Virus record (IMG/VR): IMGVR_UViG_3300006921_004083 | Span: 1-64,000 of that record | Origin: a virus | Reading direction: 5' to 3' (one strand) | DNA: 64,000 nucleotides | In this document: piece after piece, positions 43,409 to 56,600 of the stretch | Numbering within the stretch: position 1 is the first letter of the stretch | How the letters are laid out: each line of letters opens with the position of its first letter | The notes under the pieces: generated by a model | What the model was told of the DNA's origin: nothing | Databases searched by the model: none | What the model saw: the letters and a program-made list of their open reading frames with translations, nothing else | Made by a program: the position numbers and the translations under genes

Positions 43409-45913
43409 ATGGCAGAAGATGCGAATAAAAGGATAGCGGAACTCCAACAACAAAGAGAGTTATTACAATGGATGATTGACAATCAAAAGAGGGTCAATAA
43501 CGGTGTTGCTGCCCATCTTAAAGCTCGAAAAGAACTGTATGAGTACACTCAAATGATGCAAGAAGCTGAAAAACAATTTGGTGAAACAACCAAAATGATA
43601 GCTGATCTTGAGGAAAAAAGAATTGAGTTAAGTGAGGAAGAAGAACAAAACTTAAGACAACTTAATAAAGACCTTAAAAAGAAATTAGATATCATAGGTA
43701 AAGAGATTAAGGCTCTTAAAAAAACACTTAGTATAAGGAAAGCGTTAGTTAAGGAAGTTGAAAAAGGGGTTAAAGCTCTTTACGATGAGATGTTCACCGT
43801 AAGAAAATTAACTAACTTATATCTAGAAATGGATAAGGCAATAAGAACACAAAGTGTTAGTATGGGTCTTACCGCAGGTTCTGCAGAAATATTTAGAGAA
43901 AACATGTTAGGGGCTGCAATGTTGGCGGCTCGTTTTAATGTTAGTTTGGCCGAAATTGCTAAAATACAAGGAGATATTTCCTCTAATTTAGGTACCGCAT
44001 CAATTTTAACTGAGGAAGAAATGGAACGATTTGGTGTCCTATACAAACTTTACCCCCAAATAGGTGACATGGCCTCAGACTTAGAACTTTTTGGTATAGG
44101 TTCCATACAAGCCGCTAAGGAATTTGAAAAAATGTTTCAAGACGCCCAAGCATTTGGACTAGACGCAACCAAATTTACTAAAAATATGGGTAAGAACATG
44201 AAACTAATGACCAAGTACAGGTTTAGAGGAGGGATTGAGGATCTAAAGAAAGCTACGGCGTTGACTCAGAGAATGAGACAAGACATGTCCGCATTTTCAG
44301 GATTTGCGGAAAAAGTTATGAGACCTGAAGGAGCAATTGAGGCAGCAGCGGCGTTACAAGTATTAGGTGGTGAAATGGGTAGACTAGGTGACCCATTTAT
44401 GTTAATGTCTAAAGCAAGAAATGACATGGCTGGCTTTACAGAAGAAGTTTTAGGTGCAACAATAGGGGTTGGAGTGTTCAACAAAAGAACAGGGACTTTT
44501 GATTTAACTGCTAATGAGTTAGACCGTCTAAGAGAGTTGGCCAAAATAACAGGACAATCATTTGACGACTTAACAGTACAAGCTAGGGAACAAGCTCAAG
44601 ATCAAAGAATACGTGCTGAAATAAGAGCAACAATAGACCCAAAAGATATAAGTTACTTAAGTGGACTAACAAAATTTGATGAAACTGGAGGTATGTTTAT
44701 TGAGGTTAGAGGAGAAAAGAAGGACCTTTCAAAGGTTACTCAAACAGACATTGAAATTTTAAGACAAGAGGAGGCAACAATGGAAGAAATGGTTAAAATG
44801 CAAATGACCTTCAAAGACAATCTTGATGCAATGGCTAAAATGTTACAATTAACATTACTCCCAATAATGGAATACCTAGGAAACCAAGCTAAAAAATATA
44901 CAGAATTAATGGCTGATTGGTCTGATAGTACTAAAAGATGGGTTACTGCGGGTATTATAGGTTTAACCGCAGCTTTTGGAATTGCTGCGATGTTTACAGC
45001 AGGGGCAAGTATGGGGGCAGGATTTGCGTTTACCTCTGGAGTTGGAAAATTAGCAGGTGGAGGTGGTGGAGCCGCCATGTCGGGATCAGCAGCTTTAGGT
45101 GCGGGTAAAGGACAAATGAAAAGACTTATGGGTACCGCTTTAGTTATAGCATCGATTGGTGTTGCTGTTGCCGCAGTAGGGGCCGGTGTTTATTTTGCGG
45201 TAAAAGGATTTGCGGCCTTGGCAAAAGAAATGAGAAATTTAGATAACCAACAACTAGAAACCCTAAAATCAATTATATTAGGTGTTGGTGTTGGGATTGG
45301 TTTGTTAATAGCAGCGATGGTAGGAGTTACCTTCCTAGGACCAAAGGCAGCTATTGCGATGTTAGCTTTAGGGGGGTCTTTAATGATGGTTGGTATTGGT
45401 GTTGGTATTGCCGCGGCTGGGATATCCCTAATAATTAGTGCCTTAGGTACATTGGCTGGGTTGGACTTTTCCACGTTACCTACTTTTGGGCAACTAACAG
45501 GGTTGGCGGGTGGTTTAGTAGCTCTTAGTGCTGCTTCTTTATTGGCTTTACCTGCAATGGGAGTGTTATCCTCTCTTTCAGCTATGGGGCCAGGTTTAGA
45601 GTCTGCCGGTAGGGGAGTAGGACTCTTAGCGGATAATATGGGTAAATTAGGTGAACATCTACAAACTGTGAGTGTTGGAGATAATGTAGCAGAGTTGGAA
45701 ACAGTAATATCTAGTCTTAATAATTTAATGGTACAAACACAAAAAACACCAATAAAAGTAGAAGTTGGTGGAAGAGTAGACGGTAGTGTTAATGTAGATA
45801 TTGAAGGTAGCGACTTCAGAAAAGATTTACTTAGGGATTCCTTCTTTTTAGAGGAATTAACTAGTAAAATAGAACAAAGGGTAAAGATTAGAGAAAAGAC
45901 TAGTGGATTGTAA
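43409..45913 (+). CDS. Tail tape measure protein
   Basis: This 834-residue protein has the classic tape measure layout. The N-terminal 140 residues form coiled coil rich in Glu, Lys and Gln, the middle is helical and Met/Ala-rich, and a strongly hydrophobic, Gly/Ala-rich region with several membrane-length segments spans about 510-720. It ends with a charged tail after a GGRVDGSVNVDIEG repeat-like stretch. Tape measure proteins set tail length and enter the host envelope on infection. T4 uses gp29 (590 residues); homology to gp29 was not visible, so the assignment is by architecture and by position next to hub genes. Confidence 0.72.
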   Translation: MAEDANKRIAELQQQRELLQWMIDNQKRVNNGVAAHLKARKELYEYTQMMQEAEKQFGETTKMIADLEEKRIELSEEEEQNLRQLNKDLKKKLDIIGKEIKALKKTLSIRKALVKEVEKGVKALYDEMFTVRKLTNLYLEMDKAIRTQSVSMGLTAGSAEIFRENMLGAAMLAARFNVSLAEIAKIQGDISSNLGTASILTEEEMERFGVLYKLYPQIGDMASDLELFGIGSIQAAKEFEKMFQDAQAFGLDATKFTKNMGKNMKLMTKYRFRGGIEDLKKATALTQRMRQDMSAFSGFAEKVMRPEGAIEAAAALQVLGGEMGRLGDPFMLMSKARNDMAGFTEEVLGATIGVGVFNKRTGTFDLTANELDRLRELAKITGQSFDDLTVQAREQAQDQRIRAEIRATIDPKDISYLSGLTKFDETGGMFIEVRGEKKDLSKVTQTDIEILRQEEATMEEMVKMQMTFKDNLDAMAKMLQLTLLPIMEYLGNQAKKYTELMADWSDSTKRWVTAGIIGLTAAFGIAAMFTAGASMGAGFAFTSGVGKLAGGGGGAAMSGSAALGAGKGQMKRLMGTALVIASIGVAVAAVGAGVYFAVKGFAALAKEMRNLDNQQLETLKSIILGVGVGIGLLIAAMVGVTFLGPKAAIAMLALGGSLMMVGIGVGIAAAGISLIISALGTLAGLDFSTLPTFGQLTGLAGGLVALSAASLLALPAMGVLSSLSAMGPGLESAGRGVGLLADNMGKLGEHLQTVSVGDNVAELETVISSLNNLMVQTQKTPIKVEVGGRVDGSVNVDIEGSDFRKDLLRDSFFLEELTSKIEQRVKIREKTSGL

Positions 45914-45946
45914 TGGTTTTTATCCTCAATAAAAGTTAATTAAAAA

Positions 45947-45954
45947 TATTTATT
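45947..45954 (+). promoter_or_regulatory. TATTTATA-type motif (TATTTATT variant)
   Basis: One-base variant followed by CTAAAAGG, 12 bases before the ATG at 45,967; an AAAGGAT element also lies before that ATG. Confidence 0.45.
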
Positions 45955-45966
45955 CTAAAAGGATAT

Positions 45967-48900
45967 ATGTCACTGAATATAGATAATACAATAATAAATG
46001 GAGTACCACAAGCTACAACCACTCAGGAATTGAGGGAATGGCTCCTATCACGTAATTTACCAAACGTGATAACTGAGGCTGGATTCCAACAAAATATTGA
46101 AATGTATCAGGAATCTTCTTTATTATTTGAAGAAGAAAATACTAACATCCTACAACAATTAATAGCAGGTAATGAATATTTTAACACCGGTGTTTTATAT
46201 GATGATGGATTATTAAATACCGGCCAACAAGAATTTAATATATACGGGATAAATAATACTGGTACGTTAAATTTAGATAGTGTAACCAACACATTAGGGA
46301 CACCTATGCCACACATACAATGTGATTTTCCCGAATATATATTCCCAGTACAATCGAGTAAATTATGTGAAATAAATTTATACACTTACGAAGCTGTCTA
46401 CACTGCTGAAGACGGACAAGGTGCCGATTTTTTCGATAATGTAACAAGTAATGGGGATACTGTTGGAGATATAGTACAACCAGGAAGATTTGGTAAACTT
46501 CCTCAGTTTATGATGGGAAGTTTTGATAATAGGTATGGTGCCTTAATTAATTACCCAAGTGATACAGCATCGCTAGTAATGAAAACCCAAGCACAAAACC
46601 CATCAAATAACCCATATTCGTGGTTTATGAGTAATCCTATAATGTATGATTTATTTATTTCTCCTAATTTTGAGGGTAACTTTATGAGATTTGATGCGAC
46701 CACACTGGAACTATCCCCACTAGATAATAGATTTTATGGATTAAAAATAAGTGAAAGAGGATTTCAATTTAATAACGCCACGGCCCCAGATGGTTCTGGA
46801 GTTAAAACCTTTTATACTCCACTACAACCTTATAATGATGGGGTTACCGACAGCGCACCACCAATACTACTTCAAAATACTAGAATATTAGAACAATGGT
46901 TATTGGGTTCGTTTGGTACTAGAACCACTCGAGACTTACTACTTAATAGAAATTTATTTTCTTCAGGAGACATGTATATTGGTGGGAGTCCTAATGTACC
47001 AGCAATTGATTATGTAGAAGGTACTGTTGGTTTGAATAATTCTTATTATAGTTTAGCGTGGGCTCTCTCAGGACCACGTAAACCAAAAACTAATACTAAC
47101 TATTTTGTACAACAGTTAAGAATAAGTGATCTTTTAGGAATAAATAATGATTATGAATTTGGTATTAACAGAGGTTTAGTACAAGAAATTAGACAAGGTA
47201 AAAATAAATCAGAAGAATCCCAAGTAAGATGGACCCCAGAAACGGGACCAGAAGATACTATTGTTAATAGTTTACTTTCACCAGTTGGTGACAAAGGATT
47301 ATTAAATTTTACACAAAAACTTGTTAATACAGCGGCGGTTAACGGAGAGGATTTATCTATTGGTGATAATATAAGACAAGACACAAGATACTTAAAAACT
47401 AAAAATGGAACAATTAGTAGAGGTTCTGGTATATGGAACTATAGAAATGACGGACAAAAACCTTATGCTAGGAGTTGGGTAAGACCCTCCAATGTCTACT
47501 CTCCAGAATCAGGTAATGAAAACCCAGAATCCTACTCCCGATATGATGCCCTTCTAAGACATAGACCATTGGTAATGTCAACAACAGGAGATACCTTTGG
47601 TATGAGAGGAGGTTGGAGTAATGGAGCAAGTGTTATAAATGATGTAAGTGGCGCGCACATAGCACAAAGTTCTAAAGATGATATTAGAAATTTTATGTTT
47701 TCTTTAGAAAATTTAGCTTGGAAGGATAATGTAGATGGGGTTTTAGCTAAACATGAAATAGGACCAAACGGAGGAAGATTGATGTGGTTCCCTCCTTACA
47801 TAGAAAGTTGGACGGAGAACTCAAACGCTAATTATAACCAAACTGATATAATTGGTAGAATTGAACCTATATGGACTTATAAAAATTCAGTTAGACAAGC
47901 AAATCTAAACTTTATGATGGTCACAGATTATCCAGAGGTAATAGATACAATGAACTTTACTGAAAATTCTGACATGGAGGCGGCACAATTCTTTGGAGGA
48001 CAAGATTTTGAAAAACACATTGGACAGATAGCGGCAGGAAAACCACCAACATTTGCTAATCCAGAAGAGTACCAAAATTTATTAGCGGCAGTAGTTGCAC
48101 CAGAACCAGTAAATAATAACCCATTACCTGAAGGGTTCCAAGTACCAACAGAAACCGGACCAGCAGACTCAACACCACTACAAGTATTTTATTATAGTGG
48201 ATGTACCGAAATAGGGAGTGTTGTGTGGGATACATCAAATTCAGATGCGGAGGAGGTTTATAGTGCCACCCAACCAGTCGACACAAACGCGGGACAGTTC
48301 TTCGACACTCAATTTAATGCAGTATCAGGAGGTGAGGCGGAACCTTTTGTTAACACTAATGGACAAACACAATTTGGAGCTGAAATTAATTTTGAGTCTT
48401 TAGGACAATTTCTAGCCAGTGAAGATGGGAAACAATATAAAGTAGTTATAACAACTTATAACGCTCCCGTATTCGAATTAAAGGCAGAAAACCAAGTAAT
48501 AGAAGATATTGCAGACTCAATGGACCCCTCACAAGGATCTATGTTGGTAGAATATTATGCCGACCAATCATATGAGGCTCAAGAGATTTTCGCCAAAGAC
48601 AGAAATACTTGTGCTCCTTTAAGGGCCGAAAATCTTAAAGCTAAACTAACAAATACAATATTATATTATGAACAAGGTAATCCAGTGGTAACCCCGGAGG
48701 TACCACCAGCAACAGACCAATACATAGATGAATGGTATAGTGATCAAGATCCACCTGAAGGTAGGTGGGAGATTAGAGATGGTGGGAGAGTACCTGGAGC
48801 GGGTGAGTTATTACGTGGTCCATTTATAGAAATAGAGCCAGACACTTCATACGCACCAGGACAATATGAGATGGGACCAATAATACCTGTATTACCAGTA

Positions 48901-50289
48901 ACTATTAGTATTGAAGTAAACCCAGAATTAATGTCCATAACGGCAGTTGAGGAGGCAGAAGAAGAATATACAAGAAGATTAACAGAAACTCATAATGATT
49001 ATGTACAAAATAATTTAAGAATTCCAGATGGTGATTATTTTGAAAAACTTAAAGAAACCGATCTTTTTGCTTACCAAACATACAAAGATAAAGTTAAAAA
49101 CTTTCATCCAGCATTTCACTCAGTGCATCCATGTGGATTCAACTCCAGAATGACATTCTTAAACCAATGTCTAAGACCTGGTCCATCCATAAATTCTACG
49201 GTAGGTCCTAATAATATGGCATTTGGTAGACCACCAATATCAGTTCTTAGGTTAGGAGATTTCTATCATTGTAAAGTCGTTATTAATAATATTGACTTCA
49301 GTTATGAACAACCTTTTTGGGATCTTAATCCTGAAGGTATTGGGGCACAACCTTGGATTGTTAGGGTTTCTATGCAAATGTTTATTGTAGGTGGTATGTC
49401 TTTATCTGGACCACTATCACAACTACAAAATGCGGTTTCGTTTAATTATTTTGCTAATACAGAAATTTGTGAACCAGATAGGGCGAACCCTACTAAATAT
49501 ATGACAACTACAACTACCACCACAGAAGAAATAACGGATGATGAAATAACTATTACCAATACTCAAATTGTTAATACTGGTACGACTTATAACTATGATG
49601 GAGATAGTGGTGGTGGTGACGGTGGAGGAGGGTATGATTATTCCGGTGATAGTGGTGATTATGACTATTCAGGTGACAGTGGAGGAGGTTCAGATGAAGT
49701 TCCAACAACAGTCCAATACTACAAATTCCAAGATTCTCAATTAGTACACGCTCTTTTTGAAAATATATGGGATAATACTGATTGGGCAGGAGGGACTAGA
49801 TTTTTTCAGACAGGGGCTGAAGTATCTTTAGGTAGAGTGACTGACGCGTCAGTTACACCAGGGGTTTGGAAACTTAGTTATACAATAAAACCAGACTCAA
49901 TAATGGTTAATAATCAAGCCAGACAGTTAAGTGATTCACAAACTCATCATATGCCTTTAATAACAGATACCGAAGGATGTATGGAACATTATTTGACGGG
50001 TGGGTGTGCCGCACTCGATGCAAGTATGAAATTATTGAATCAAGAAGTAACAAATCATTATATAGAAGTATTCGATAAATACAAAAAGGCAACACCAGCA
50101 GGGTATTGGAATAACCCAACAGCCTACGACACTCCACCGACCGACTACGCACAGGTTGTAATAGAGTATTGTTCTTCGGCGGACGGAAGTCTTTTTGCGA
50201 ATCAAAATATTGCGTTGTGTAAAAATTCATACGGAGGAGCTGAAGCTATCTATAATGCTAATGACTCAGTAATACATTCAAACCATTAA
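45967..50289 (+). CDS. Large tail/baseplate protein, unknown, with conserved marine-phage segments
   Basis: This 1,440-residue protein contains two segments that recur in tail proteins of T4-like environmental phages. One is ESWTENSNANYNQTDIIGRIEP with NSVRQANLNFMM (about 618-660). The other is GRPPISVLRLGDFYHCKV (about 1,091-1,108) with SLSGPLSQLQNAVSFNYFAN near 1,140-1,160. A tract rich in Asp, Gly and Tyr (about 1,210-1,240) looks like a flexible linker before a short C-terminal domain. Position between tape measure and gp53/hub genes suggests a baseplate role. Precise T4 counterpart is not identified. Confidence 0.55.
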   Translation: MSLNIDNTIINGVPQATTTQELREWLLSRNLPNVITEAGFQQNIEMYQESSLLFEEENTNILQQLIAGNEYFNTGVLYDDGLLNTGQQEFNIYGINNTGTLNLDSVTNTLGTPMPHIQCDFPEYIFPVQSSKLCEINLYTYEAVYTAEDGQGADFFDNVTSNGDTVGDIVQPGRFGKLPQFMMGSFDNRYGALINYPSDTASLVMKTQAQNPSNNPYSWFMSNPIMYDLFISPNFEGNFMRFDATTLELSPLDNRFYGLKISERGFQFNNATAPDGSGVKTFYTPLQPYNDGVTDSAPPILLQNTRILEQWLLGSFGTRTTRDLLLNRNLFSSGDMYIGGSPNVPAIDYVEGTVGLNNSYYSLAWALSGPRKPKTNTNYFVQQLRISDLLGINNDYEFGINRGLVQEIRQGKNKSEESQVRWTPETGPEDTIVNSLLSPVGDKGLLNFTQKLVNTAAVNGEDLSIGDNIRQDTRYLKTKNGTISRGSGIWNYRNDGQKPYARSWVRPSNVYSPESGNENPESYSRYDALLRHRPLVMSTTGDTFGMRGGWSNGASVINDVSGAHIAQSSKDDIRNFMFSLENLAWKDNVDGVLAKHEIGPNGGRLMWFPPYIESWTENSNANYNQTDIIGRIEPIWTYKNSVRQANLNFMMVTDYPEVIDTMNFTENSDMEAAQFFGGQDFEKHIGQIAAGKPPTFANPEEYQNLLAAVVAPEPVNNNPLPEGFQVPTETGPADSTPLQVFYYSGCTEIGSVVWDTSNSDAEEVYSATQPVDTNAGQFFDTQFNAVSGGEAEPFVNTNGQTQFGAEINFESLGQFLASEDGKQYKVVITTYNAPVFELKAENQVIEDIADSMDPSQGSMLVEYYADQSYEAQEIFAKDRNTCAPLRAENLKAKLTNTILYYEQGNPVVTPEVPPATDQYIDEWYSDQDPPEGRWEIRDGGRVPGAGELLRGPFIEIEPDTSYAPGQYEMGPIIPVLPVTISIEVNPELMSITAVEEAEEEYTRRLTETHNDYVQNNLRIPDGDYFEKLKETDLFAYQTYKDKVKNFHPAFHSVHPCGFNSRMTFLNQCLRPGPSINSTVGPNNMAFGRPPISVLRLGDFYHCKVVINNIDFSYEQPFWDLNPEGIGAQPWIVRVSMQMFIVGGMSLSGPLSQLQNAVSFNYFANTEICEPDRANPTKYMTTTTTTTEEITDDEITITNTQIVNTGTTYNYDGDSGGGDGGGGYDYSGDSGDYDYSGDSGGGSDEVPTTVQYYKFQDSQLVHALFENIWDNTDWAGGTRFFQTGAEVSLGRVTDASVTPGVWKLSYTIKPDSIMVNNQARQLSDSQTHHMPLITDTEGCMEHYLTGGCAALDASMKLLNQEVTNHYIEVFDKYKKATPAGYWNNPTAYDTPPTDYAQVVIEYCSSADGSLFANQNIALCKNSYGGAEAIYNANDSVIHSNH

Positions 50290-50301
50290 TAAAATAAAAC
50301 T

Positions 50302-50622
50302 ATGAGCGTATATTACAATAGATATTATAAAATGACAAACCAAGGGGGGTACCCTAAGATGATGCCTTTTATTTCATTAAATGAAAAAAACAGTGACAAA
50401 TTTGAAGTTTATAAAAAGGGAGTAACAAGATTCGATAAGCTAAGTCAAAAATATTATGGTAATCCTTTTCATGGTTGGTTAATAATGTTAGCCAACCCAA
50501 CGTACGGAGGACTAGAGTTCGTTATAAAAGAAGGAGAGATTATTAGAATACCCTTTCCCTTCAAAGACACTTTACAAGAGTATGAAGATGCAGTAAATAC
50601 ACACATTAGATTAAATGGTTAA
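50302..50622 (+). CDS. 53: Baseplate wedge protein, T4 gp53-like (LysM-like fold)
   Basis: This 106-residue protein resembles the LysM-like N-terminal part of T4 gp53. It has a YKKGVTRFDKLSQKYYGNP stretch (about 37-55), then WLIMLANPTYGG and an IKEGEIIRIPFP segment. gp53 clamps baseplate wedges to each other around the hub. T4 gp53 is 196 residues, so this is a short form. It is two bases before the giant hub gene, consistent with joint expression. Confidence 0.65.
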   Translation: MSVYYNRYYKMTNQGGYPKMMPFISLNEKNSDKFEVYKKGVTRFDKLSQKYYGNPFHGWLIMLANPTYGGLEFVIKEGEIIRIPFPFKDTLQEYEDAVNTHIRLNG

Positions 50623-50624
50623 TT

Positions 50625-53600
50625 ATGGGGATAAAAATAGTAGATCCAAATAAAGTTATAAGTGAATATATTAGTGACTACCAAAGTGGTCAACCTTTTC
50701 CTACTAACATAGGAGAGGGCCCTGTCACTACACCCCCAGAAGATTTAGTTACGTATGTAGACCTAGAAGTTTTTTTACCGGGTAGGTCTATTATAGTAGA
50801 CGATGTTGCAAGACAACAACAAAGAAAAGAAAACATAGGTTTTGTTGTACCTAAAAATTTACCAAAAGAAAATTATGGAAAATTAGGGACTTCTTGGACA
50901 AATATCGGAGGACTCCAGGGATTTCAAAAAAATGACGACGGGGCGTACACAGTTGATGGAAGTGGAAGTTTTCAAAAACAAGGGTCCTTTAATGAAACTT
51001 TCGGGATACAGGATATTCAAATAAAACTTAACTCCTCTTTTGAGCCTCAAGTTTTTATAACTTTTGTGGATATTAGAGGGGCTTCATTAATGGAACCAGG
51101 ACTCCAATCCCCCTACGCCGCCTTTTTCCACATGCCATATCCTTTATTCACTCTTACTATTAAAGGTTTTTATGGAAGAGGTATTTCTTATAAATTACAC
51201 TTAATGAAATTTAACTCTAGGTTTGATAACGATACGGGAAATTTTATTATAAAATGTGAATTTATTGGTTTTACTTTTACTTATCTTGCTGATATGCCGG
51301 CAATATATGCGGATGTTGGACCAGATTTATTGGGTTTTTATGGGACCGAAGCTGGGGGAGAACACGAATTTGCTACAAATTTTGAGAGTGGTAGAGACCC
51401 TAGAAAACCATGGCCAGAAGGTAGTATGACATTAGGGGTTTATATAAATAATATTGCCACTTTAGCCGCAAAAATGGATCATTTTGAAGATGATTCAGTA
51501 TCTACTGATTATTACTTACTTACAGACAGTCTTGATAGATTAAGAAATATAGAATTAAGGTGGGGTGGAATCGCTAGTGATGTTAATTGTACCGACGCGG
51601 CATCAGCAGGTTGTGGATACGTATTCTCAACCAGTATGGTTATAACAGCAAAAGAGTTATATACCGACACTGGGGCACTCGTGTCTATAGATGAAGCAAA
51701 AGTCTTTAGGAATGTTAATAATGCAGATAATTATCGACAACTTTTATTACAATTAAGGGGTACAGACAAAAATAACGCAGATACTACTTTAACTAATAAC
51801 TCTATTGAGGACGCAAACTTTATCGGATACGTTAATAGTATATATGACAGTATTGACGAGGTGTCTATCGGGTACTTGGGCACTCCCCCATCCACAGCTC
51901 TAATAAATCAAGGAGATGAAAATTACGAGGTTTATGGTACGGTATCTAAGTGTCCAGATTGTACAACGGAAGATATAAGTGAGGGGAGATATGGTATTGG
52001 ACAAATAGATGCGGAAGAATATTTTAAGAAATTAAGAGCGTATATAACCAAGGGAGAGCAACAAGAGAAAGAACTAAAAACAAAAATGAATATTCAAGAA
52101 AATGAATTAAAACTTGACACTCTTGTTATGCCTCCAACTCTTGAAAATGTATTTAAGTTACTATGTAATGGTATTACAGCCTTCCAAAAAGTTTTAGTGG
52201 AGGTGGGGACATTGGCATATACCCAACACAATAATGACGATAATATAAAAGCACTATTATTAAATAATGGTGGTTCAGATATAAAAAGTTTACAAGACGC
52301 CAATTCCGAAATGTATGCCTTTCCTCTATATTATGAAACAAGAAGTGATTCTTTACCTAGTGGGGTAACTGGAAAAATTGAAAAAGTAAGTAGGGTAACA
52401 AAACAGTTCCCAGGTTGGAAAGTAAATAAAACAACTTATGGAAGGCCAGAGTTTATAGTACCAAAAAAATGGCCAGAGATAACTCTAGTAGAACAACTAA
52501 TACGATTCATAATTAAAAAACAAAGAGAACTAAAACAATCTTGGGATCCTGGATCTGCAGAATTCAAAGACGGATATATTCCAGCAATTGTTGAGGAAAC
52601 CCCATTGTTACCTATTAGTCCATATCTAAGACTTACCGATGTAAAAAAACAAATCATACCTCTTTTAATGATTAGGACGATGATGAGATTAGGACATACT
52701 AATAATTTCCCCGTACCTAACCAAACAACAGACTATCCTGGGTTTGGTAGTGAGGACGCAACCACTATATCTATTCTTAAAGAGGCCCTTAAAAATGATA
52801 GTGCCACAAAAACTCTTAGTAGTGATAATGGAGGGTACGATGCGTTGGAAGCACTTGGCCAACTAGAGGCAGAAACTCTATTAACAGGAGTATTAGACAC
52901 TGGTAAAAAAAGACTAAAAGAGATACTGTCAACTCTAACTAATGAGGCATCGATGAATACTCAAAAAGGAAAAGGAAAAAAAGCTACGGAAACAGCAATT
53001 AAGTTATTAAAAGAAGCTGGTTACGGAATTGAGTCAAAAACAGTAGGAGAATATACATTTGTAGGATTCCAAGGGGCTAAAGACCCATTAAATGATGTTA
53101 TTACTTACCATAGTGTTATTGGACTTATAGGACAAGCAGTAGAAAATAAATATGAATATTGGTTACCTAATATAGACACAAAATTAAGCTCCAATATATT
53201 TTATGATACATGTAGTGATGCGGATTATGCAATGGAGTGTAAAGGTTTTTATATTTCATCCGTGGCTCATTATAGAACAGAAGGGTCTAGCGACCAACAA
53301 GTAGAAAATTTAGATAATAAACAAAACGAGGAATTAGTAACGGCAGGAGATAAATTAATTGATTGGTATAAAACTTGTTTTGGAGAAGAAGGAGGAACTG
53401 AATCTGAATATAGTAAAGTTGAAAAGTTAGTTATTGGACCACAAGGAACTCTTGATTATGATTATAAATTATGGTTAGGGTGGGATTTCTTTTCATACTG
53501 GTCTAGAACCAAATATACTGAAAAGGTAAACACAGAGAAACAATCTAATAATTTTAGTAGTTCAAACCATATTAAACCAGACCAATTCGCACCCCACGCG

Positions 53601-56600
53601 ATAAGATACTCTAAACCTACTAGAATTACTAACCCCAATCTAAATAATAGACATAATTATAAAGAATGGGGTTGGAATGCGGATAGACAAACTTTTATTA
53701 TAGAAGATTTTTTATGGATTAAAAATGACTGGACTAATGTAACAATTAATAACTATACAGTAAAAGATGATGCGGGAAACTATCAATACATACCTTATAC
53801 TAGAGCAGCTGATTCAAGCGGATACGAAGAGGCTTTGGACGGACAAGGTAGTGGAGTAGTTAATCCAGAAATGGCAAGTAATTTAGCTTTAGGGTACCTT
53901 TATATTAATAATGTTGGAAAGTATTATGCTAGTAGTGCTCATAAAAATTCCACTTCATTCACTAAAAAAAATAATTTAACAAGATTTTTTGACCAATTTG
54001 CTGGGTACTCAGTTCTTCCCGAATATATCGTTTTACAAATAGGTTCGTGGTTATATAGGGAACAAGAAGTTAATGATCTTATTAGGTGGCCTAACTACTT
54101 TAGTAGTACTGGGGCTAAAAAGAATGGACAGTGGACATTTATGATTCCTAAAAAAACAGAAAGACCACAACCATCAGGAGACATGATATCCGTAGAAAAA
54201 AGTGCTAATGGTGGGGATAAAGTAAAAATATGGACGGCTGAATATAGAAGAGTTTATAGAAACGCATTTAAGTTCGATATCACAAATGATACTAATTGGA
54301 TGAGTGCTTCCGATTTTAACAACGCTTTGTGGTTTATTGGAGGACAATGTTCAGATTGGACAAGTGTTAGTGGACAGAAGGTATTTGATAGTTGTAGTGA
54401 AAGTTATGGTTATGACTATATAGGTGACTCTATATTAAACTTAGCCCCTGAAATTAAAAAACAATTTATAGATTCTTTTATAATGTGGGCAACAGGAAGA
54501 CCTTTAGATACTCAAACCTACAATCTTAGTCCTTCTTTTCCAGAAATTAAAAGAGCACTAACCGCAACTGTTAAAGTTAATGATGATTTATGGAACGAAA
54601 GAGGTTTTTGTTACGATATGGCCAATTATTCAGTTGCGGATTGCCAAGGGTGTCAAAGTCCTTCAACACCACCCACACCAAACCTTAGACCTAATTCACG
54701 ACTTTGGACATCTTATTGTGATAGATCTCCTGTCGGTGTATATAATGGTCCAAGTACCTATCCTGGACAAGGAAATGCTGGATGGGGAGTAGATAATAGT
54801 GGATGGCCAGCACCACAATTAGTTGATATGACCCCACCAGCAGCAGTAGGGATAGTGGATAGAGCGGGGCCGATTAGTTCGGGTGCTAAGTTTTTTGATT
54901 TTAATAATGGTATAAGTACACACACAATTGATGCGGTGGTAAATTATTCCCCTAATCCAGATTATCCTTATATGATTAAAAGACCATTTGGTACAGTAAA
55001 TTTTGCCACACGGGAAACTAATATGTCAGCGACTACCGATAATTATGTTAGGAATTTAGTAAATGATAATACACTAGGGGGAAGAAAATATGGAACTTTT
55101 GTACTTCCTTTACTTTATAATGGGTACGTAAATAACCAAAGAAATTTACCAAACGAAAATTTTAATGGTAAAAAAGCAAAAGATGGAAACTATAATGGTT
55201 CGTTTGGGACATATACAGCGCAGATAGATGTGGCAAAACGGATGGTAGAAAATCCAAGATATGACCATTGGCAAGACACAATGTATCAGTCCTTCGCATC
55301 GGCAGGTTTTAATTATTTCTTTTTAAGAAAGGCGAGTCATACAGATAGAATTGTATCATTTAAGGAAGGATCTACAGGACCTCAAGGTAATGCTGGAACC
55401 TGGGATTGGCCCTGCAATAATGCTGGTAATTCAACAGGATGTCCACCACCATCAGAACAATCCCAATTCGTACAAAATGGTAATTGGTACGATAACGATA
55501 GTTATAACGGTTTTCCCGAAGTAGGACAAGAAGTATACCTAAACATACATTATCGTAATCCAATAAGAAGTCAGTGGTATAGTGGTAAAATGGAAGAAAC
55601 GGATAATTTTGATTATGCTGGTATAAACTATGAACTAGACCATCCTTTTTTAATAGAAAACGGTATAGTAGGAGGGCTGAATCCAGGTAACTACGGTAAA
55701 CCTTCATTTTACGTTCCTAAAACACATTATACCCCTAATTACACTGAAGAAGGTCAAGATGATGGAACGCAGAGACCTGGTAATGAAGTACCACAAACTA
55801 ACGAACTATACCAAATGTTAGAAAATTTCATGAAAAATAGAGTGGCAATTAAAAATGTAACATGGAGACAGTGGGTAGGTGTAGGTAGTAAGGATCCTAA
55901 TAAACAAGTTTATGACGATTTTTCTACTATCTTCACAAGTAAAGATTATCTTACTAGATATTTTGATGCACTTATTGTTAAATTAGTTGACTATGTTAAT
56001 GAAGGGGATGTTGTTGATGATATAAAGGCAGTTGCTAAAGAAGAGGATTTATTGGAAGATAATGATATTAAGTTAGACACATACCTTACTCTAAAGAATA
56101 TTCATGATAAATGGTTAACGGGTTCTGCGTCAGAAGGACTGAGAAAAATGAAATTAAATGCTACTTATGATTTTGACCAAGGTAAAGAATCATGGTTGTA
56201 CTCACAATTTAGTTTTGTTGATAGGGCTTATACTGACATTAAACATAAAATAATAGACCCAACCCCATTACTTAATCTTAAAGAAAATCCTAAAATTAGT
56301 TTATATACATTAATATATGATTTAATTGCTCATAATCAATTTGAATTTTTCCCACTACCCACAACAGTAGACTTCTCTAGTAAAAATTTCGAAAAATCTT
56401 TTATTCCTCATTTAACCGTTGATAAAGAAAGTATTGACCAAAATCCTCGATTTTATGTAATGTACATGGGGGGTTTCTCTGATAGTTTAGATATGGACGA
56501 TAAAGGTTATGAATTTGCCAATGATGGATTTGATATAACTGAAGACCCATGTTTGGATTGTCCAGCAGACTTTTATAAAGGAGAAATAACAACAATTGGA